This document shows positions 27,169-39,515 of a DNA stretch of 64,000 nt, in pieces. Below the pieces are notes generated by a model. It was given only the letters and a program-made list of their open reading frames with translations. It was not told the origin of the DNA and ran no database searches. The DNA lies in NCBI RefSeq assembly GCF_021130785.1, contig NC_060211.1, forward strand, positions 123,639,001-123,703,000, written 5' to 3'. Numbering within the stretch: position 1 is the stretch's first letter; every line of letters starts with the position of its first letter. A program made the translations under genes and the position numbers. The stretch is from Homalodisca vitripennis. Lineage: Eukaryota > Arthropoda > Insecta > Hemiptera > Cicadellidae.

Positions 27169-27879
27169 TTAACCCCTTAACTGTTGAGCAATACCATGAG
27201 CCGGGCACCTACAGCGCTACTCACGTGTTTCACGTTCCGATGCGTCGTGCCCTCACTGCTACTCTCGTGTTAAAACGTTTCTGAAAGACGGCTGGTTGTT
27301 GTTTATTTCTGCCTGTCTACGGAGCATTGACTGCACTCTGGCAGCTATTTTCAGTACTACAATGACTGTAGCTCCCCTTGACAAGTGTCTCTGCGTGGTT
27401 TATATTTTTGGTACTACGTCGGTAGCACGTGTTCACATCAACAAAATATTAGTTTGTGTCTAACCACACTTTATAAACGTAGTGAGTTTTGGGTTGTGAC
27501 TGTACATAGTGTAAATAAACAATAATATAGTATACAAATGAACAATACAACTTTATTCCACTTAAACAGTATCAGGATATGCATTTAGTAAGAATTCTTT
27601 ACAGTTTGTTATTGTTTACTGTACCGGTATTTTATCAGCAACTAATGTACATGTACACTTGTTATTGTTCATAAAATACGGAATCTTACAACAATATAAT
27701 ATAACCTGTAATTTTGATCTGTAGAGCCTAAGCAGTTGTTAAAACAGCGTGCCGGCACAAAGTGGACTATCCAACCTTGAATGCTCCGCGCTGGCTGTGC
27801 CGCAACTCTTCCACTCTGCCGCGGTAATGGCTCTGAGCTACTGCACGTGTTAACACGTCTACAGCAGTTAAGGGGTTAA
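27169..27879. mobile_element. piggyBac-type MITE with TTAA target duplication
   Basis: A 703-bp body (27,173-27,875) lies between two TTAA tetranucleotides. Its ends are inverted repeats: CCCCTTAACTG at the left and CAGTTAAGGGG at the right, with partial pairing further in. TTAA duplication and C-rich termini are the piggyBac hallmark. The interior is GC-richer than the flank and has no transposase frame, so the copy is non-autonomous. Confidence 0.85.
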
Positions 27880-28894
27880 TGATGATAATACTTTTATATT
27901 CTATAGTTTTATAGTAATTCATACAGGATAACCTCCTACAAATTAAGCGACCCTCAGCCACTTTGCTTGGCGGAATTCAAAGAGGATGGCATAGGAGTAA
28001 AATATGCTTAACGATAATTTGGTTTTTAACTCTTAAAATTAACTGTAGGATACTTAAACAATATCGATACGTATCGGATACGTATAATAATCTCCGTCAG
28101 AAAAGTAGAGAAGGGTGTAAATATATTGTAACTTCCTGATACAATTTAAAATAGAAAAATAAATTGCATTTTGTCAGGACTGTTAAGGCGAAGAATGGAA
28201 CATTTGATATAAGTACCTATACTCTATCTCTAATATCCCTGCAATATTATAGTATTTATTATTAAATATTAGTATACTAGCTCTAATATCCTTGCAATAT
28301 AGTAGTATTTATTATTAAATATTATAGCTCAGTGTAGAGGAATCCTAAAGTCAAATGTCTTAGCTTTATATTAACACAATTGTGATGCAAAAAACGGTGT
28401 CTCTGTGTAATTTTGGCACGAAAGTAGCCATATTTCATAAATTTTTATTAGTTGTTTACAATGTAAAGTCAACAATATTTTAAAGATATAATCAATAATC
28501 CCTCTCCAACGCGTAGTGCACTCACATGAGCGCTTGATGAGACAATGAGAATGCCTCTTCATCTGGATTGCTCTACATTTTGTCGTCAAAAACGAATGCA
28601 AAGAGTACGTTGAGCTTTTTTGTCGCCGAATATTTTTGTATCCCTTCAGACAACCATGACTCCATTTCAGGATTTCAGCTACGGATTTCAGGAGCTGCAC
28701 TTAAGAGGACAGTGAACTGGAGCTAAACTCACATTCAAATTGAATCGACACTTCCCACCATAGCTATACAAATAATTAGTTTTAGCTGTTCCTACACTTA
28801 CTTTAAAAAACAATGTTAACATTAAAAGTTTAGTAAAACCTGTCTTTTAAGATATACATTTTAAAATAAAAATACTATTTTTAAATTTGTAAAG
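27880..28894. other. AT-rich spacer
   Basis: It includes a roughly 50-bp tandem duplication at 28,226-28,325 (CTCTAATATCC...TTATTATTAAATATTA twice). A 109-codon minus-strand frame at 28,371-28,700 has no recognisable domain and is not called. Confidence 0.4.
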
Positions 28895-29093
28895 ACCAAT
28901 CTTGGCAGGGATTGGGACTGCCTGTGATTAAAACGGTTGCTATGCATTCACCACCGTCACTAGAACCAACAGCAATGGCTGCAGTGAAACTGTTATGCGC
29001 ACCCAGGTTAGAGCATTCCATGGAACTAGGGCCTGTCCTTGGGAAGGTCGTCATCCTTCTATCATGGAATAACCCCCTCCCATATTAACTTAG
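28895..29093. repeat. Four-copy structured box U, copy 3
   Basis: Retains CTTGGCAGGGATTGGGACTG and TGTTATGCGCACCCAGGTTA. The inner stem reads ATTCCATG (29,015-29,022) with CATGGAAT (29,063-29,070). Relative to the other copies one A-U pair has become C-G on both sides, so pairing is kept. The outer stem is lost. Confidence 0.72.
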
Positions 29094-29906
29094 ATAGTTT
29101 AGAAATCTCGGTTCACGTCTATTAATTTTAAACATTAATCCTTTGTAATGGAATTACCAGTTAGATAGATAAAATAGACACGGATTTATTTTAATCGACA
29201 TCTTGACAATAGCATATAGCTTGGATGGGTTTTAAACAATGTTATTTAATCGAACATTTTTAAACGGCAAAATTTCTCATTTATGGAAACAGTCTAATTA
29301 AAATATCTTCCAATTTATACCCATTTATGTTTTGTAATCACTTCAGGATTTCGAGAATGTGACCGTTCATATTTTGGAAATATAAATTACATATCTGGAC
29401 TAAAGCCTATGATCGCGATTGACATTGGGTGAGTACAATTTTAAACGTTTAATTCCATGACCTATGGTTTAAAAATTCCAATGACGAGACATAATTGTTT
29501 ATTACATAAATTTATTGAAATTAATGGCTACTTAATGTTTTAATTTAAAATATGTAGTAATAACAAATAAAGCTTTAAGGTAATTTTATATTTATAAATT
29601 TCAGCTTTGTTGACTATGCTAATATGTTTTAAGGCTCTAGAATAATTACCATATACACCTATAGTAAGATATAACATTTTGTACGAACAGACTCAAGTGC
29701 TGCACTCGTTAAAATGCAGACAGAAACGTAAGTTGGAAATTGAGGGAAAATTCCGAATTCCGTTCAACAATTTTTATTATACGAAATTAACACTTTATTT
29801 GCATAGCATAGTATCCTAATTAGAAACAAAGTGCCAGCTTTGCTGTGGTATATTGCGTGCTATCTAGATTGTTCTAAGAATACGATTAATCTGATAGTGT
29901 GCATGG

Positions 29907-29990
<84 letters not shown>

Positions 29991-30461
29991 GAATACTTTC
30001 TATTGTGATTTAACTTTCCGGGTCCCCATGATTTCTTATAACAAGTTTGCAAACGCGCACACACATACACTAATATTGTAAGACAGAAACTAACACACTT
30101 TTTAGAGCCCTAATTTGAAACTGAAGAGAATTCCAAAATAGGAATTAGAAAAAAACCTGCAAATTGAATCACTACGATTTTACAATACTTTCATGTATAC
30201 GTTAATAGGGAATAAGATAAACCAAGCAAGTAATTTGCTTTCCTGTGAAGACTGTGCGATTCATTTATGGTAGTGATTCACATTTATATTACAATATAAT
30301 TTACCAAATTATTACTACTGTCATGAGTAATTTTAGTTATATTAAAATTATTAACTATTATGATGTAAACATATACTAAACCAATTAATATAAGTATGCC
30401 ATTCTGAAACAACAGTTTGAACCAAATTTATTTAAATATTTTAAATACAACAATACATTAC
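29094..30461. other. AT-rich spacer with (AT)n at 29,909-29,983
   Basis: Contains a 75-bp pure (AT)n microsatellite. The YIYI... frames on both strands are translations of it, not genes. Nothing else is supported. Confidence 0.6.
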
Positions 30462-31097
30462 CTAGTGTATGTGTAGTGTGTGTATTAGTGTGAGTGGGGT
30501 GACCTCCTGCCGCATTGGCCGCATCACCCTGTAACAATAAAAAAAGACACCGTGTAGTAGTGTATCTTGATAAACCACAGAGTTCCCAAAACCAATATAA
30601 TTATAGAAATATACGTTAATTAAATAAATAGGTTTAATACTAAGTATATTCATGGAACCAATACGTAAACTTAAGTCTAATATTAGCAGATAAATTTAGT
30701 TACCTTAATATTTTGTGTAGTGGAGAATTATTGTTGTAGTTAAATGTGTTCTACACGCACGCACACTTTCACACTTTTTTTCATACAACCAACATTCATA
30801 CTTTGCGTGTTTTGCAACACACGTGGGGAAGTGTTACGTGATAATGTCAAAGAGGGGACGTCAAGCCAACGCAGGACCGAAGTCACCTGAAAATAATCAG
30901 AACAAAACTCTCGAATCACAAAAATGACACTAATCAGTATCCTGCTTTATTTATAATACCTCATAAAATAGTGTTACAAGTATTAAGCTTTGACTAAAAC
31001 TGTAGTTTCAGAATGGCTTTAAATTTACACCTGAAATAATGACCCAAATACTTACGGTACTGTGTCATCTCGCATTTAGGATAAGAAATATAGCATT
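30462..31097 (-). other. Candidate three-exon module, copy B
   Basis: Counterpart of 13,997-14,629. Exon a is 31,056-31,097 (42 nt), exon b 30,704-30,886 (183 nt) and exon c 30,462-30,528 (67 nt). All three keep the same AG acceptors and GT donors. Introns are 169 and 175 nt. Exon b again has stops in every frame. Exon c differs from copy A at several positions but stays open in the same frame. This is either a duplicated non-coding transcript or duplicated untranslated exons of a larger gene outside the window. Confidence 0.5.
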
Positions 31098-31254
31098 CTG
31101 AAACATGATTTCATATTAATAATCAAAATATAGTGGTTTAATTATTAAGTAATACTTAGCATAGATAATATTGTAGTGGTGTAAATACAAACAGAAAATA
31201 TGTAATGAAGAAAATGTATATGAGATCCATTAAAATGTAACTTTAAAAAGTTCT

Positions 31255-31470
31255 ATTAACCAACCTTGGCAGGGATTGGGACTGCCTTTGCTTAAAACAT
31301 TTCCCGTGCCACCACCACTGTACCACTGTTACCAGAACCAACAGCAATGGCTGCAGTGAAACTGTTATGCGCACCCAGGTTAGAGCATTACATGGTACTA
31401 GGGCCAGTCCTTGGGCAGGTCGTCGCCCTTCTACCATGTAATACTCCCCTCCCTTATTAGGTTGGTTAAT
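31255..31470. repeat. Four-copy structured box U, copy 4
   Basis: The best-preserved copy. It is bounded by a perfect 12-bp inverted repeat, ATTAACCAACCT (31,255-31,266) and AGGTTGGTTAAT (31,459-31,470). The inner stem ATTACATGGTA (31,387-31,397) with TACCATGTAAT (31,432-31,442) continues past a 2x2 internal loop into AGGGC/GCCCT. Confidence 0.8.
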
Positions 31471-34400
31471 AGAGATATGTAGGTTACGTCACGTGTGCTG
31501 CCATCTACCGCATACAATATGCACTTCCTCGACAAGAGAATAATATAGATCCATAAATTCACACTAAACGTAATGATCTTTACAGTATAAATACTTCATA
31601 AAAGCGTTAAATGTTTTCAGACTGCATAATTATTAAGTCCGTTTTATATTGAAGTCCTAATAGATTAGGACAAGAAGAACATGTTTTAGTTGATACACCG
31701 CTTGATATTAAAAGGAAATATATTCTATTCTCGGTTGCAATTTAAGTAATATAAATATAGAGGTTACTCCATATTTTGTTCAATTTGACTTTAAATTTCA
31801 CTACTAATTGCACCCAATCTTTCAAGTGCACAATGTGCTGACTTAAAAGATATTTCAATATTATTAAAGATAAGTTTAGATTAACATTATTAGGATCTGA
31901 TAGGATAAGACTTCTACTTTCACCACATATAAAAGTTTAAGGCCAATACTGGATTTACCTTTTCATAAAAATTAGATTCACAACGGTTAAAAATTACTAA
32001 ATATTGAAACCATTATAATTTAGTTTCTATAGAACATTTCTATAGTTGAATTCATAGATATACTAACCACATGGAATCTGTCTTTTTATTACATATTCTT
32101 AATAATATCCTACATTGATAATTTCCGTCCTGTTCTCACTGATACTGTGTTTGGAAGTTAGCCCACGACCACAGGTAGCAGACACAGGTACTACCTTTAC
32201 CAACACCCTGGAGGTGTTTATGGAGAAACAAACTGAGGCAATACATTGATGACGTCAAAGGAGACGTAACGAGAAACGACTTGCGGTCGAATATTTATTT
32301 AGGTTCCAGTAATGGAAAACGGAATTGTGTGTGCTGATATCACAGGAGATTTTAAAACATAACCAGTAAATGCACGTAACCTTGTCAGTACGGAATCAGA
32401 GCCTCGGGAGGCAAGTCATGGATCACTATTCGCCGCTAGTTTTCTCGCACTTATGTAATTCTACCATTATTTTTTGAATATTTAGATTTAATGCAGATAG
32501 GAAATAACAAAGATTAATGCTTTTAAAAATAATCGTCTAGTGCAGCTCTTAAAACATTGTCTAATTTTATTGAATCAGATAGTACAGTTACAACGCTGGG
32601 TGATCTACGCGTGTTCATATAAAGCTTATAAATGACACAATCAATCTGAGTTTACTGGTTGACCTAGAATAAATCGATTGTCAACCACGCTGCGTTTGGA
32701 AGAATCAAAACGATACAGCATGGACAGGAATACAAAATATCAAGCTGGGATGTTTTCTTAAAAATTTTGCTGGATATTTTTACTTTATACTAACATTCAG
32801 GTAGTATTTTAATCTCTGTCAGGCAATTAAAAGGGGGAGAAAATTGTTAGTTAAAATGTCTAAATATAATTTATTATATATTTACTTGTCTGGGGGCAGT
32901 TTTAGTGTGTAAAGCTTAAGAAATATAATTCTAGAAAAAAGGATTAATTGTTTCATATTTTTAACCCTATTGATACTTTTCAATGTTGAATACCACTGCA
33001 ACTCACAAAACTAACGTTTATTGTTTTCTAAGGTTAACTTTTCCATAAACTCCAAGAACTATTTTATATAAATGTAATTAAAAATATATTTACTTGTCTG
33101 GGGGAAGTTTTAGTGTGTAAAGCGTAAGTAAAGCGTAAAGCGTTTTAGAAAAAATTAATTATTTCCTATTTTTAACCCTATTTTAAATTTACTGTACATG
33201 TCCACTACAACTCCCAATACTTATAACTTTTTTTCTAAGATAAACTTTCCCAAAAATTTCAGAACCAGGTTAAGTATTTTAACTATAACGATTGGCTCTG
33301 GAATACTGAACGTACACCACTTAAAACAATAAACAAGTGAATAAATACTTTTAAAAGTTAATATCACAAGGGAAAACCTTTAGAATATGTTCTGGCAACA
33401 AGCAATTGTGGCGCCAATTTAACAGTTAAATACGTTTATTATTACATTACAACTCGCAACGTTTTTCTCTTCCTTTGAGTGTGTCTACGTTGATATACAC
33501 ACTTTCGTTTAGTCTAAAAAGCCAAAATTAAGAACGTCTGGGGAAATACATATAAATGTTGATTGTAAACATTGCATAACTATATTGAAGAGTGATTAGC
33601 TGTTTTTAATTTATGCAAATATTTAATCAACTGTATTGCCGCAGCGGTAGTGAAAATAACGGACATATATGTGGAGTATTGGCTGGTGCCCATACATTAA
33701 TTACATACAGCTAAATATACAGTGATATAAATCGAATACAGTAAAATAAGTAGGTCAGAGTACTTCTGATGTTCTACAGGTACAAGTCAAAGTCAAGAGT
33801 TGCTACAATCGAAACTCAAGGCTTAATTGTCTAACACTAATATTCACAAAACATATACAGCCATACATGGAAGAAAACACCTACGTGAATCGTATTCAAT
33901 AAAAAGTGTGATATTTTTACTTATCCATTTGAAGAATTTTCCAGCAAAAACGACACAGGCTCAGCCGTGGTGATCGGGTCATAGCTTGGAAGAAGAATGA
34001 ATATGAACTCTGCTAACTTTCTCCGTATGAACTTGAAGCCAAATTGCTCAAAATGCCACCTTCTAAACAATTTTTCAAAGGTATTAGGTTTTAAAATTGT
34101 GTTTTCATGGTAACGAGGAATAATTGTTGTTAAATTTACCAACATCGTACAACTCTTTCAAGAACTCTGTATCTAAAGGAACAAGAAAAATTATACTTTT
34201 TGAGGACAGAAATAAATATTCTGGATATTTTATAGAGTAATATGTGGTCTAAACAAAAAATATCATTGATCTAAGCTTGTATGAACGAAATCTGGTTTTT
34301 TCAGCATTAAGACTTTTTGCTCTAAAGTCTGGCAAATATGTTGTTTTGCATGTAAATATATGTTAGAAAAAATATGGCTTGCATCTAGAAATATTTTTAC

Positions 34401-34692
34401 ACCGCATTTGTACCATATTTTAATTGAAAATGTAATTGATTTGGATAGGGTTTAACTAAAAATGAGTGTATTTTTCATGAAACTTTTCAACGAAAGTATG
34501 GAGCTCAAATTAAAAACAGGTGAGCTTATATAAATGTTAAAATGAGAACGAGTTTTTTTGCGTTGAGTAAATTATAAAATACAAGTGGTTTAATCAGAAC
34601 AAAAGCAATATACGTATATGATGATTTTAACATGAATTGTATTATTATGTTTTAATTCGTTATTTAAAAAAAAATGTTGAACGTTGATCGTC
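31471..34692. other. Segment B boxes and a 210-bp tandem duplication
   Basis: It holds the B copies of boxes Z (32,570-32,700) and W (33,850-34,140). At 32,870-33,290 two diverged tandem copies share TTTACTTGTCTGGGGG(C/A)AG and TTTTAACCCTATT. No supported coding sequence. Confidence 0.5.
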
Positions 34693-35728
34693 TTTACTTT
34701 TTGAGTGCTGGCCCTAAATGACATGTAACTCTGTAGAATGCTGGGCGTTTTTGGTGGTTTTCAAAAATTAAAAAAAAAATATATTTAACGTATGAGAAAA
34801 ATACTTACATACCTTAATTCAGCTTACTTTCGTCTTTCTTTTAACGTGAGATTTTTTGTGGTTTTTTTAAAAACTACACATAAAAAATGTTTTTTAAAAA
34901 CGTATATTTTTGGAAAAAAAATTATTTTTTGAGACAGTTTTTTTATCTAACTTACTAAACTAAGCATACATACAATTATTTACAATGACCCATTTACAAA
35001 TATAAACTGTCCTTTGAATAATACAAATCATGTTTTTATGTTTTGTAGTTTTTTGACAAAAAACTATGCCGTCATATTGATGCGTCGGCATCACTTTCGC
35101 TGTCAGCACTGTTTTCAGCATCTGTAACATAATAATATACTATGTAAAATATGAATATATTTTTATTTTATTCATAAGAATAAAATATTAGTTGTATAAA
35201 GTTAATTTATTATAATACAAATTATAGTTTGATTCACGAAAACAATAACATAACCAAACTTTTAGACTGATGTTTATATGATAAATAGACTTACTTATTC
35301 TTACCTGAAGTATGTGTCTAATCTTCTTCCATTAAATCAGGATCAATGTCAGAATCGTCAAAAATACTATTTACTCCAATAAAATTATCTTTATCTAATA
35401 CATCACTGATCGCAACGTCGTTCAAGCTGCGAGAATCCATGATTGCGACATCGACTGCCGGCTGCAACGAACGTCACGTTAGCGGCACGTAAACAACGCG
35501 AGCGAAGTTGCTTTGTCATTAATCTCATACAATACATCTGACGCTTTCTAGCGGTGAATTGTGTTACTAAAAACCCAAATAACATTGTAGAGTAGGCAAA
35601 ACCCGTTTAAATACGGACAATGTAATATAATACCAATTGAAATGACAACCACGTAAAACTACGGGATTAGCATTCTTCAGAAGTTTCGCCGTTCCGTAAA
35701 ATTACGGGATTAGCACTCTAAGTGTTAA
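34693..35728 (-). mobile_element. Non-autonomous piggyBac-like relic
   Basis: The right end reads (minus strand) TTAA then CACTTAGAGTGCTAATCCCG, with a second GAATGCTAATCCCG repeat 45 bp further in. The left end carries a decayed version on the plus strand, CTTTTTGAGTGCTGGCCC and then GAATGCTGGGCG about 30 bp inward. Two GA(G/A)TGCT repeats at each end and the TTAA suggest a piggyBac-type transposon about 1 kb long. The left TTAA is not intact. Confidence 0.55.
35318..35440 (-). CDS. Acidic 40-residue peptide, remnant N-terminus of a piggyBac-type transposase
   Basis: Starts MDSRSLNDVAI and ends DPDLMEED before a TAG. An acidic, serine/aspartate-rich N-terminus is characteristic of piggyBac transposases. 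The stop is followed after 12 bases by a consensus donor (CTTCAG/GTAAG, exon edge 35,305). About 180 bp on, there is an acceptor (TTACAG, edge 35,121), then another acidic stretch (ENSADSESDADA) ended by a stop. The catalytic DDD domain is absent, so this is an internally deleted derivative. The spliced arrangement is inferred only from site consensus. Confidence 0.45.
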   Translation of the reverse strand: MDSRSLNDVAISDVLDKDNFIGVNSIFDDSDIDPDLMEED

Positions 35729-38700
35729 AACTAAAAACATTCATATACATTTTATGATCCATTTGATTTGATATGTTATTTAAAGACTTTTATCATTGGT
35801 TATTACTAACTACTCATTTTGAGTTTTAATTTTTTAAAGTAATATTTCCAAACTTTACAATGATTATAGTCAAGTTCTCCGTTGTAAAAATAGTCTTAAG
35901 TCATCTCAAGAAGTTTATATTTATCTAAAGTTTTGAAGGTTCATTTCTAAAATAAACCAAAAAGTACGTACCGCCCTCATTAACAAATTTTCATCACTAC
36001 TTAGTTTAAACTATACAATAAAAACCTCATTAAAATCACCAAGTATAAATTAATAAAATATTATTGAATAAAAGCTATTTGAAACACTAACTTATTATTT
36101 TCTTTCCAATGTTCGATGTATTCAGTTAAAGTAAAATACATAATATCCAACTGATTAACTTCTCATATTTTACCTGGTCTATGTAAAATTGTGAAGTTGG
36201 AGCAAAGGAAACTAGAAAGGAAAACAAAACTGGGAAATGTATAAGACAGAGGTAACAAAACGTTTCACCAATGTAATAACGAACATATTCTAGACAAGCA
36301 GATACAAGATCAGCCCTCAGCCGAGCTTTGTCACACTGGGCGGATGGACTAAACAAGACTTGATAAGATCTATTATTGTTGGTAACTAACGCAATTTTTC
36401 ATTATGGCAATGAATTATATTACTAATTAATAATTACTATAATTACGTAAATATTGTTATTTCATTATTATTATTTGTATTTGTGAATTATATTAAAAAA
36501 ATATTGCACGTAAGTGGAATTCCAATGCCATAAGACCACAATGATAAGTTTATGTCATGAACCACTTTTTGGAAACTTTTGTAAGAGTTCATCATTTATT
36601 TGCGTGCACAGGTTTTTAGTATAAGAACAAATACTTAAATGATTTTGGTTACAAAGGTACCATTTTACTTAAGATATTTTAGTATGTTTTTCTAAATATA
36701 TAATGAAATATTCTTAAATATCCTTGTAGGAAGCTACATTGTACCGTTGTGAACTTACCCTGCATCAATTTTGTAAAGCTATCAAATATGGTTACTGAAA
36801 TATACAACCTCAAAATCTAAGAATACGAACTTACATGAAATCAACGAAAAGTAAGGTTAACAAATTTAGGTCAGTGAGACTTACTATTTAATGGCCAATA
36901 ACTGAATATGATTGAATACCTGGATATTATTCTTCAAGATATTGGACCTCGAGCTTAATGTTTTTGCTTCTGCTTTGTTAGATTTTTTTCGTTTCTATTG
37001 CTTAGTGTCATTGTTGCATATTCGAAAGAAAATAGCGTTTTATTTTTTTTATTATAAATGTTCTACAACTTTATATTTATCTATCCTTTAGTTTATCAAA
37101 AAATGTACATTTACAAGAAACAAAATTAGTTTGATCAGAGATTCATTAGGATTTAGCTTTTCATGCTAGATAGTTTCTTAATAACTCATAATATGGAGGA
37201 GATAAGTTTAATTTTTGTCATTATAATTTCTTTTTGTGTAAATGCTTGCTATAAATATATTGCTTTTTTTTAATTATAGCGATGTGGAACTTGCACCATG
37301 TTGTCGGTTACTTTAGTCATAGTTCATGTCTGGATTGCTTTAATTCGCTCTTTATTTTATGTATGTTTAAAACTTAAAATAAACATATCATTAAAAATTA
37401 GTATAATGATAGTCTTTGTATTGTAGAGGAATTTAAATTAGATATAGGGTAGGCTTAAACTTATGTATGAAGCCCAGCGTTTACTAAATACGAGAAATCC
37501 AGCCCAAAAACTCTCCGCGTACAGCTGAAAACTTAGTGAAAGAAATTGTGCAAGCCGATGAATGCAATTTTGTATTTATACAGGTAGTTTTTAAAGTTGG
37601 TCAATAATGACTTTTCAGTTAGTTACTCAACGTACTTCATTGGCCACCAATAAACGAAAAATCAAATTTCCTTTGACCATTAAGTTTGCATATGAAATTT
37701 GTTCTATTTTATAAATATCTAAACATAGAAAATGATGATAAGTTTCAGTATCTCACTAAGTGACGTAAGCTTACAAAAGAGCCAGGGAATGTTGTTGCTC
37801 ATTTTCCCTCCCCAGGTGGCAAATATTACAAGGCACTAAATAGTCTAAAGCGTAGATTTGTTAGTAGTACACTCTTAGTTGAGTACTAGTTTAAATAATT
37901 GTTCAAGTTTCACAACTATTAATTAAGATTAAGATTCATACGAGACTCATTAAATCTTTTTGACTAAATTGAATCACACTAGAGACATTTAATATAGGTA
38001 AAAATAAAAATGCGTCAACGATCTTTCGACTAATATAGTAACGTTTTTTAATTGCACGTTTGAGAATATGGCAAAAAAAGCAAGTCAAGTACAAACAACG
38101 AAAGTAGTTCAGAGGAGTTACAGAATAATATGTTAAAGAGCCTATTGCAGTTTCTGGAACATTAAGTAGGAAATGAGGAATGCGTTGGTCTAGCCTTTCA
38201 GGAATGTAGTTACAAGTGTAGGCCATATATTTCTAAATTCGAAAAATAGGTAATCAGTATAAAAATAAATTAATAAATTTGAAGCACCTAAAATTTTGCT
38301 TATTAAGTTTAAAATACAGAGTAGGCTATGCAATTTTATTTTTTAAAGACACACATCAGTGTTTTTATTTTTTTACTCTACACTATACTTATGTCGAGCC
38401 TTCACAAACTCAGTCGCCGACAAATACGCTTAACGTGATATTGCCTAAATTTATGCTTATGCCAAGACAGTAATCTTTTTCAATTTAAATATTGCATTTA
38501 ATAAAACAGAAATGCATATTAAACGTTTCCTGGTACCTAAAATTGAAAATTATTTTATATTCTTACCTCCAATAATAATTAGGTAGGCCTAATATTACAC
38601 TGAGATTGTAAGGCAAATTTTAAGGTGTAAGTTTTGCGAGTCAATTTGTGAAATGATAATTAGTAATCCAAATTCTAACTCTACACCTTATAGTATTTGC

Positions 38701-39515
38701 GTTTGTTTACGTATTCATAATAGATTAAGTAACATGATATCCACATAAAAATAACTGTTTAGGTCAGTGTTTGCTTGCATTGAAAATAATGAAACAGATG
38801 TGAATTTTAATAAAGCTTCAATAATAAAGCAATTACAAACAATTGAAACAAATTATAGGTTTTTACCTTCCCCCATTACACATAATTAACTATATAAAAC
38901 TGTTGTACAACCGATAAGATACAATTTTATCGATACATGATCGCGGCCTTTTGAGGATTTATAAAAGGGATTTACACAAATATAAAAACTATTTCAATTT
39001 GTCTTGATCCATTTAATGTTGCATATAACTTCTCTATATATACACATTAAAGTTATAAGGCAGTAGTGCGGCATACCACGGATCACGCAACTAGCTTCGA
39101 TAAGTTGATATTCAAACTTTCAAGTGTAAAGCAAATTCATTTTGGGACCAAGAGCACAGGAGCAAGTAGCACAACGTATGTGGCATATTGTAAAATCTCC
39201 TGTAATAGATAATGTCCTTAAAATGTAGTAGAGGAATTTAGCAGTGTTAGACTACTGTGAAGAAACATTAGGCAGGCCAGTTACAGAGTAAGTTGCGAAG
39301 TTTATATATTAAAATGCAAGTTAGATTTCCTTCCAGATTACAATCCAAGCCGGATAGGCAGGGATAAGGTCAAGTCAGATAGAATGAAATAAAGCATAAC
39401 ATAATAGAACCTGTTCTTGTTTTATAAACATTTATAACTTCAAAAATGAATTATAAAACACAATTAAAATCCCAAATAATAACATATACCGGCCATTTCC
39501 TTACCTTATATTCAT
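35729..39515. other. AT-rich intergenic DNA
   Basis: The B copy of box V lies at 36,240-36,420. Frames at 36,126-36,356 and 37,936-38,226 (minus) are unconvincing. Nothing else is supported. Confidence 0.4.

Noticed and set aside
28371..28700. 109-codon minus-strand frame
   Set aside because: No domain, no homologous copy in the window, and composition like neighbouring non-coding DNA.
29831..30070. Open frames of YIYIYI on both strands
   Set aside because: They are translations of the (AT)n microsatellite.
31243..31437. 64-codon minus-strand frame over box U copy 4
   Set aside because: Not kept in copies 1-3; the conservation there fits base pairing better than codons.
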